Shown here: one piece after another, positions 60,970 to 64,000 of the stretch
Numbering within the stretch: position 1 is the stretch's first letter
Layout of the letters: every line of letters starts with the position of its first letter
NCBI RefSeq assembly: GCF_000209165.1
Contig: NC_009042.1
Coordinates: 62,001-126,000, forward strand
From: Scheffersomyces stipitis CBS 6054
Lineage: Eukaryota > Ascomycota > Pichiomycetes > Serinales > Debaryomycetaceae
Reading direction: 5' to 3'
DNA length: 64,000 nucleotides
Program-made: the position numbers and the translations under genes
The notes under the pieces: model-generated
What the model was told of the DNA's origin: nothing
Databases searched by the model: none
What the model saw: only the letters and a program-made list of their open reading frames with translations

Positions 60970-61716
60970 CTAGTTTTCGCCGTCGTCACTTGAGTTGTCT
61001 CGACCTTCGTCGTCTTGATCTTCGTCTTCTTGTTCAGTTCCTCCAAGCTCGGCTTCTTCTTTGGACAATGCAGCAATTGGATTTACATCTACTTCTTCTA
61101 CGTCCAAGGAATCGTTATGGGTATTTTCTGGTTCGTCATCTTTTTCTACCTCGTCATCGTCCATCTCTTCGTCCTCCACTTCTTCCTCTTCGTCTTCTTC
61201 GTCGTCGTCATCGTTAGTCTTCACCTGAGAACCAACTGCTGACTCGCTGTTGGTTTTAAGCTTCTTAGTTTGAGGGAAATCGTCAGACTTATCTTCTGAA
61301 TTAGAAACAACAGCTGCAGCCTTGGTGTCAGACTTCACTTTTTTCTTGAGTGCTACATTGCTTTCATAGGCACTCAATTTGTGCTTGACCTCAGGAATAA
61401 ACCCAGCAAACTCCGCTCTCTCCAAGGCATGAATAATATCCTGGGTGGAGATGGTCTTTCTGGTTCCCTCTTTAGATAACTGACGAGCATGGAAAAGGAT
61501 ATAAGATACAAAGACAGTTGCCGAACGCTGCAATGCCGTCATCGAGTCCTTAGCCAAAATCATATTGCTACCTTCATCGCCAGCTATTATGTTTTTAGCA
61601 AGTTTCTGCACTGACGATCTGGGAAACAAGATATCATCTATAGATACAAGCTCGGCATCTTTGTTGGGCTGAGGGTATTGGCCATCGGCATTCTTTCTCC
61701 ATCCCTTTGGTGGCAT
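60970..61716 (-). CDS. DPB4: DNA polymerase epsilon subunit Dpb4 (histone fold)
   Basis: Dpb4 pairs with Dpb3 in DNA polymerase epsilon and with Dls1 in the ISW2/CHRAC-type remodeller, helping pass parental histones and maintain silencing. The 248-aa product begins MPPKGWRKNADGQYPQP, nearly as in S. cerevisiae Dpb4. The histone fold is at ~24-110: DDILFPRSSVQKLAKNI, ALQRSATVFVSYILFHAR and TISTQDIIHALERAEFAGFI. The rest is a Lys then Asp/Glu-rich acidic tail, longer than in S. cerevisiae (196 aa). Two MluI cell-cycle boxes upstream fit S-phase expression. It is divergent from SAS2. Confidence 0.93.
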   Translation of the reverse strand: MPPKGWRKNADGQYPQPNKDAELVSIDDILFPRSSVQKLAKNIIAGDEGSNMILAKDSMTALQRSATVFVSYILFHARQLSKEGTRKTISTQDIIHALERAEFAGFIPEVKHKLSAYESNVALKKKVKSDTKAAAVVSNSEDKSDDFPQTKKLKTNSESAVGSQVKTNDDDDEEDEEEEVEDEEMDDDEVEKDDEPENTHNDSLDVEEVDVNPIAALSKEEAELGGTEQEDEDQDDEGRDNSSDDGEN

Positions 61717-62145
61717 TGTGTGTGTTTCTATGAGTTGGATATAATCTAGGATGGGCTTATTGATAGCAAAACTGATTTGAATCTGTGGATACAGTATTGT
61801 ACGCGTCTTTTTGTAACGGTTCAGTTTCAGTCCAACTTTTGTCTATAGTACGCGTCTAATATCAGCACTTGTTTCTTCTCAATTGTTGAGTACTAATACT
61901 AGCAGAAGAGAGTCAATAGGTATTTATGGCGAAAAACAAATCGTATATCCCGTATGTACTGAACTTACGTGAATATATGTGGAATTTTTCGAGCGCGCAA
62001 CATTTTTTCACCCTTCCCCAGCGAAAAAAGATTTCCACACTATCAGATGGCATAGTTGATTTCCCCATAGCGATTGAAGGATCCTCTTCTTTAGATTCTT
62101 TGGACTCTCGTCTCTTGTTCCGAATTCTTATCTCACATAGGATCC
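61717..62145. promoter_or_regulatory. Divergent promoter region of DPB4 and SAS2
   Basis: 429 bp with two ACGCGT motifs nearer DPB4 (61801-61806 and 61850-61855). No separate gene; the open frames here are short. Confidence 0.6.
61801..61855. promoter_or_regulatory. Two MluI cell-cycle boxes (ACGCGT) upstream of DPB4
   Basis: ACGCGT at 61801-61806 and 61850-61855, i.e. 85 and 134 bp upstream of the DPB4 start. MBF (Mbp1/Swi6-type) binds such boxes and drives late-G1 expression of replication genes. The motif is exact; regulation is inferred. Confidence 0.65.
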
Positions 62146-63417
62146 ATGTCTGATGGGCGAACGCAGGCAAAGAAGTCCGTGCCCAAGGATGAGGGATATG
62201 ATAACGGCTTCTATGGCGTATTGGACAAACCCAACATAAAGACCGTGCTCTTTGGCAATTACCGATTCAATACGTGGTACGGCAATGCAGCGTATTTCAA
62301 CGCTTACGATACAGCCCATATGGCTTTGGGATACGACTTTTCCAATCGTATCGCCTCAGATCCCAGTTTGCGGGCTCGGAAACGATCTAGATCTACGTCT
62401 ATGGTTGCTTCGTCTTCTATGACATCCAATAATGGAAACCACGATGGAAATCGTGAAAATTCCATAGATACAAATCAAAACGAAAATTCAGCAAAAATTA
62501 CGAGGTTGTCTAAAGCTGCAGCTCGAAAAGCAAATGCAAACTCGACCCATAGCAACTTTACAGGTACAGTCACAAATACTGAAAACTCCAACATCGATAA
62601 TAACCATAATGATGACGACTACTGGTTGAACGAACTTTATGTATGCGAGTACTGTTTCAAATATACCTCCAATTCACACGAGATGCAACAGCACAGAGTG
62701 GTCTGCTCATATAATGTGGCCAGACCGAAAGTGGGAAAGCTCTTGTATCGAGATGACCATACCCCATATCTCATACGAGAAGTGCGAGGATTCACTGATC
62801 CTCTTTTCTGTCAGAACCTCTGTTTGTTTGGTAAGCTCTTTCTCGACGATAAATCTGTGTACTACAACATCGACCATTTCAACTTCTATATTGTTTACGG
62901 CTATGACAACGATGTAAATGCTGACCCTTACACTGAACAACACTTCAAACCCATGGGTTTCTTTTCAAAGGAAATGCTAGCTTACGATAACGACAATAAC
63001 CTAGCATGCATCTGTGTATTTCCCCCGTTTCAAAGACGGCACTTGGGCTCATTGCTAATAGAGTTTCTGTACGCGTTGGCGCATGTCACTCCTGGCCAAT
63101 ACCACAGTGGACCTGAATTCCCACTCTCTCCGTATGGCAAGGTTAGCTACCTTCGGTTCTGGTCCAAAAAGTTGGCTAGTGTGATAACTTCGCATTTCAA
63201 GCCTGGTCTGTCGTTCAGTTTGAATGATATTTCCGACTTCACCGGGTTTAGAAAGGAAGATATCTTGCTCACGTTGGAGTACATGAAACTCTTGAAGAAA
63301 GACCTGCGGGGCAATGTGAAGTTGCTCCTTGGAAATCTTCAAGAATGGTGCACTGCCAATAATGTTGACCCGAACCAGGAGAAGTCTATGATGAATACTG
63401 AGTACCTTCTACTATAA
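62146..63417 (+). CDS. SAS2: MYST histone acetyltransferase Sas2
   Basis: Sas2 is the catalytic subunit of the SAS complex, acetylating H4 Lys16 to bound silent chromatin. The 423-aa product (S. cerevisiae 338) opens with FYGVLDKPNIKTVLFGNYRFNTWYGNAAYF, matching Sas2. A ~85-residue Asn/Ser-rich insert follows, then the MYST zinc finger CEYC-x12-H-x5-C (~165-190), the catalytic domain with LCQNLCLFGKLFLDDKSVYY, HFNFYIVYG, PMGFFSKE and LACICVFPPFQRRHLGSLLIEF, and the catalytic Glu region GPEFPLSPYGKVSYLRFW. The acetyl-CoA loop reads QRRHLG where MYST enzymes normally have QRxGxG, so one conserved Gly is His. The end DEYLLI-like phrase is NTEYLLL. It shares a promoter region with DPB4. Confidence 0.92.
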   Translation: MSDGRTQAKKSVPKDEGYDNGFYGVLDKPNIKTVLFGNYRFNTWYGNAAYFNAYDTAHMALGYDFSNRIASDPSLRARKRSRSTSMVASSSMTSNNGNHDGNRENSIDTNQNENSAKITRLSKAAARKANANSTHSNFTGTVTNTENSNIDNNHNDDDYWLNELYVCEYCFKYTSNSHEMQQHRVVCSYNVARPKVGKLLYRDDHTPYLIREVRGFTDPLFCQNLCLFGKLFLDDKSVYYNIDHFNFYIVYGYDNDVNADPYTEQHFKPMGFFSKEMLAYDNDNNLACICVFPPFQRRHLGSLLIEFLYALAHVTPGQYHSGPEFPLSPYGKVSYLRFWSKKLASVITSHFKPGLSFSLNDISDFTGFRKEDILLTLEYMKLLKKDLRGNVKLLLGNLQEWCTANNVDPNQEKSMMNTEYLLL

Positions 63418-63588
63418 TCTCCATTGTAATATTTGTCACAATACGATCCTACATAATCCCTTTTCATATTCTATCATAACTCTTATTATAGCATCTTGAG
63501 TGGAATTAGTCCACTCTTGAATCCCTTGTATATTATTGTAACATTACTACTGAACATCACATACAAACTTGAAGATCTATACAATTCA

Positions 63589-64000
63589 TTAGCGTAGCTG
63601 CAGAAATGCATCCAATAACACCGAAGACGGAGGCTCGTTTTGTTTGTTTTTCTCAAAGACGTTCCAGAACCGTAAAGTTTCGTCCCCAGCACCAGTAACA
63701 ATAGTCTCGCCATCTGGTGACAACGACAAGTACAAGACTCTATAGGTGTGTCCTGTCAATTGGGCTATTTGTTGCATAGAAGGATACTTCCACACTATGA
63801 TCTGATTCCTCGAATAGCCATGGGTAGAAACCAATTCATTGGAGTTCTTGGACCAGATTAAATTACAGACCTGCGAGCCAGTATTTACATCATGCACTAA
63901 GTTACCAGTAAGAGTATTCCATGTCTTGATGGTCTTATCAGCTGTACCACCTCCTGAAGCTAGTATGCCTCGTTGGTGGGGGGACCATGCTATAGCCTTC
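63589..64000 (-). CDS. CDH1: APC/C activator Cdh1 (Hct1), C-terminal part; gene continues beyond window
   Basis: Cdh1 recruits substrates to the anaphase-promoting complex in late mitosis and G1. About 136 residues of the WD40 propeller are visible: [95 protein letters not shown] and the STHGYSxNQI phrase fit Cdh1/Fzr1 better than Cdc20. The last codons encode DAF-(CTG)-QLR, with CTG probably Ser. The C-terminal pair is LR instead of the usual IR tail that docks on the APC/C. The N-terminal C-box and KEN/phosphorylation region lies outside the window. Confidence 0.9.
   Translation of the reverse strand, partial: KAIAWSPHQRGILASGGGTADKTIKTWNTLTGNLVHDVNTGSQVCNLIWSKNSNELVSTHGYSRNQIIVWKYPSMQQIAQLTGHTYRVLYLSLSPDGETIVTGAGDETLRFWNVFEKNKQNEPPSSVLLDAFLQLR

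Overview
The window is nuclear DNA of a budding yeast. It has compact, mostly intron-poor genes on both strands, short convergent 3' gaps, and the few introns carry GTATGT/TACTAAC-type signals. Three in-frame CTG codons fall where relatives have Ser or Thr (25524-25526 in SMF3, 3085-3087 in TGL1, 63603-63601 in CDH1). This points to the CUG-Ser clade (Scheffersomyces/Debaryomyces/Candida relatives). Products below that contain CTG codons should be read with Ser there. No rRNA, tRNA or CRISPR array was recognised. Names rest on remembered family sequences, since no search could be run.

Layout. 1-3.5 kb: the 5' part of a GPI-anchored copper-only SOD, divergent from the steryl-ester hydrolase TGL1. 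4.3-16.5 kb: two tandem paralogous zinc-finger proteins (one spliced, with an AT hook and an E/R-rich repeat; one Gln-rich), then RSC7/NPL6 and the m-AAA protease YTA12. 17.4-31.1 kb: DAL2, EFM3, spliced ATP18, NFU1, an unnamed two-TM mitochondrial protein, SMF3, RSC58 and HNM1. 31.1-37.9 kb: a gene-poor stretch with an orphan ORF, a probably frameshifted small membrane-protein gene, a Ty1/copia RNase H relic and a strong hairpin. 37.9-64 kb: ERC1-type MATE transporter, DFG5, DPI35, a Zn2Cys6 regulator, APM2, a pterin dehydratase, POM152, ECM16, spliced NYV1, DPB4, SAS2 and the C-terminal part of CDH1.

Themes. Several genes concern chromatin: RSC7, RSC58 and SAS2 are certain members, and DPB4 is a histone-fold protein. 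The two zinc-finger paralogs next to RSC7 are candidates for lineage-specific chromatin factors. Others serve mitochondria (YTA12, ATP18, NFU1, DPI35, the unnamed protein), membrane traffic (APM2, NYV1), the cell surface (SOD, DFG5) and solute transport (SMF3, HNM1, ERC1). Promoter signals include two MluI cell-cycle boxes upstream of DPB4, paired GATAAG sites upstream of DAL2 and several CACGTG boxes.

No clearly new multi-gene system was found. The best leads are the zinc-finger tandem with RSC7, the relic-bearing gene-poor region (possible pericentromere or retroelement graveyard), the extended YTA12 N-terminus and the altered acetyl-CoA loop of SAS2. Several starts were corrected because the longest reading frame begins at GTG or TTG, or lacks its first exon.
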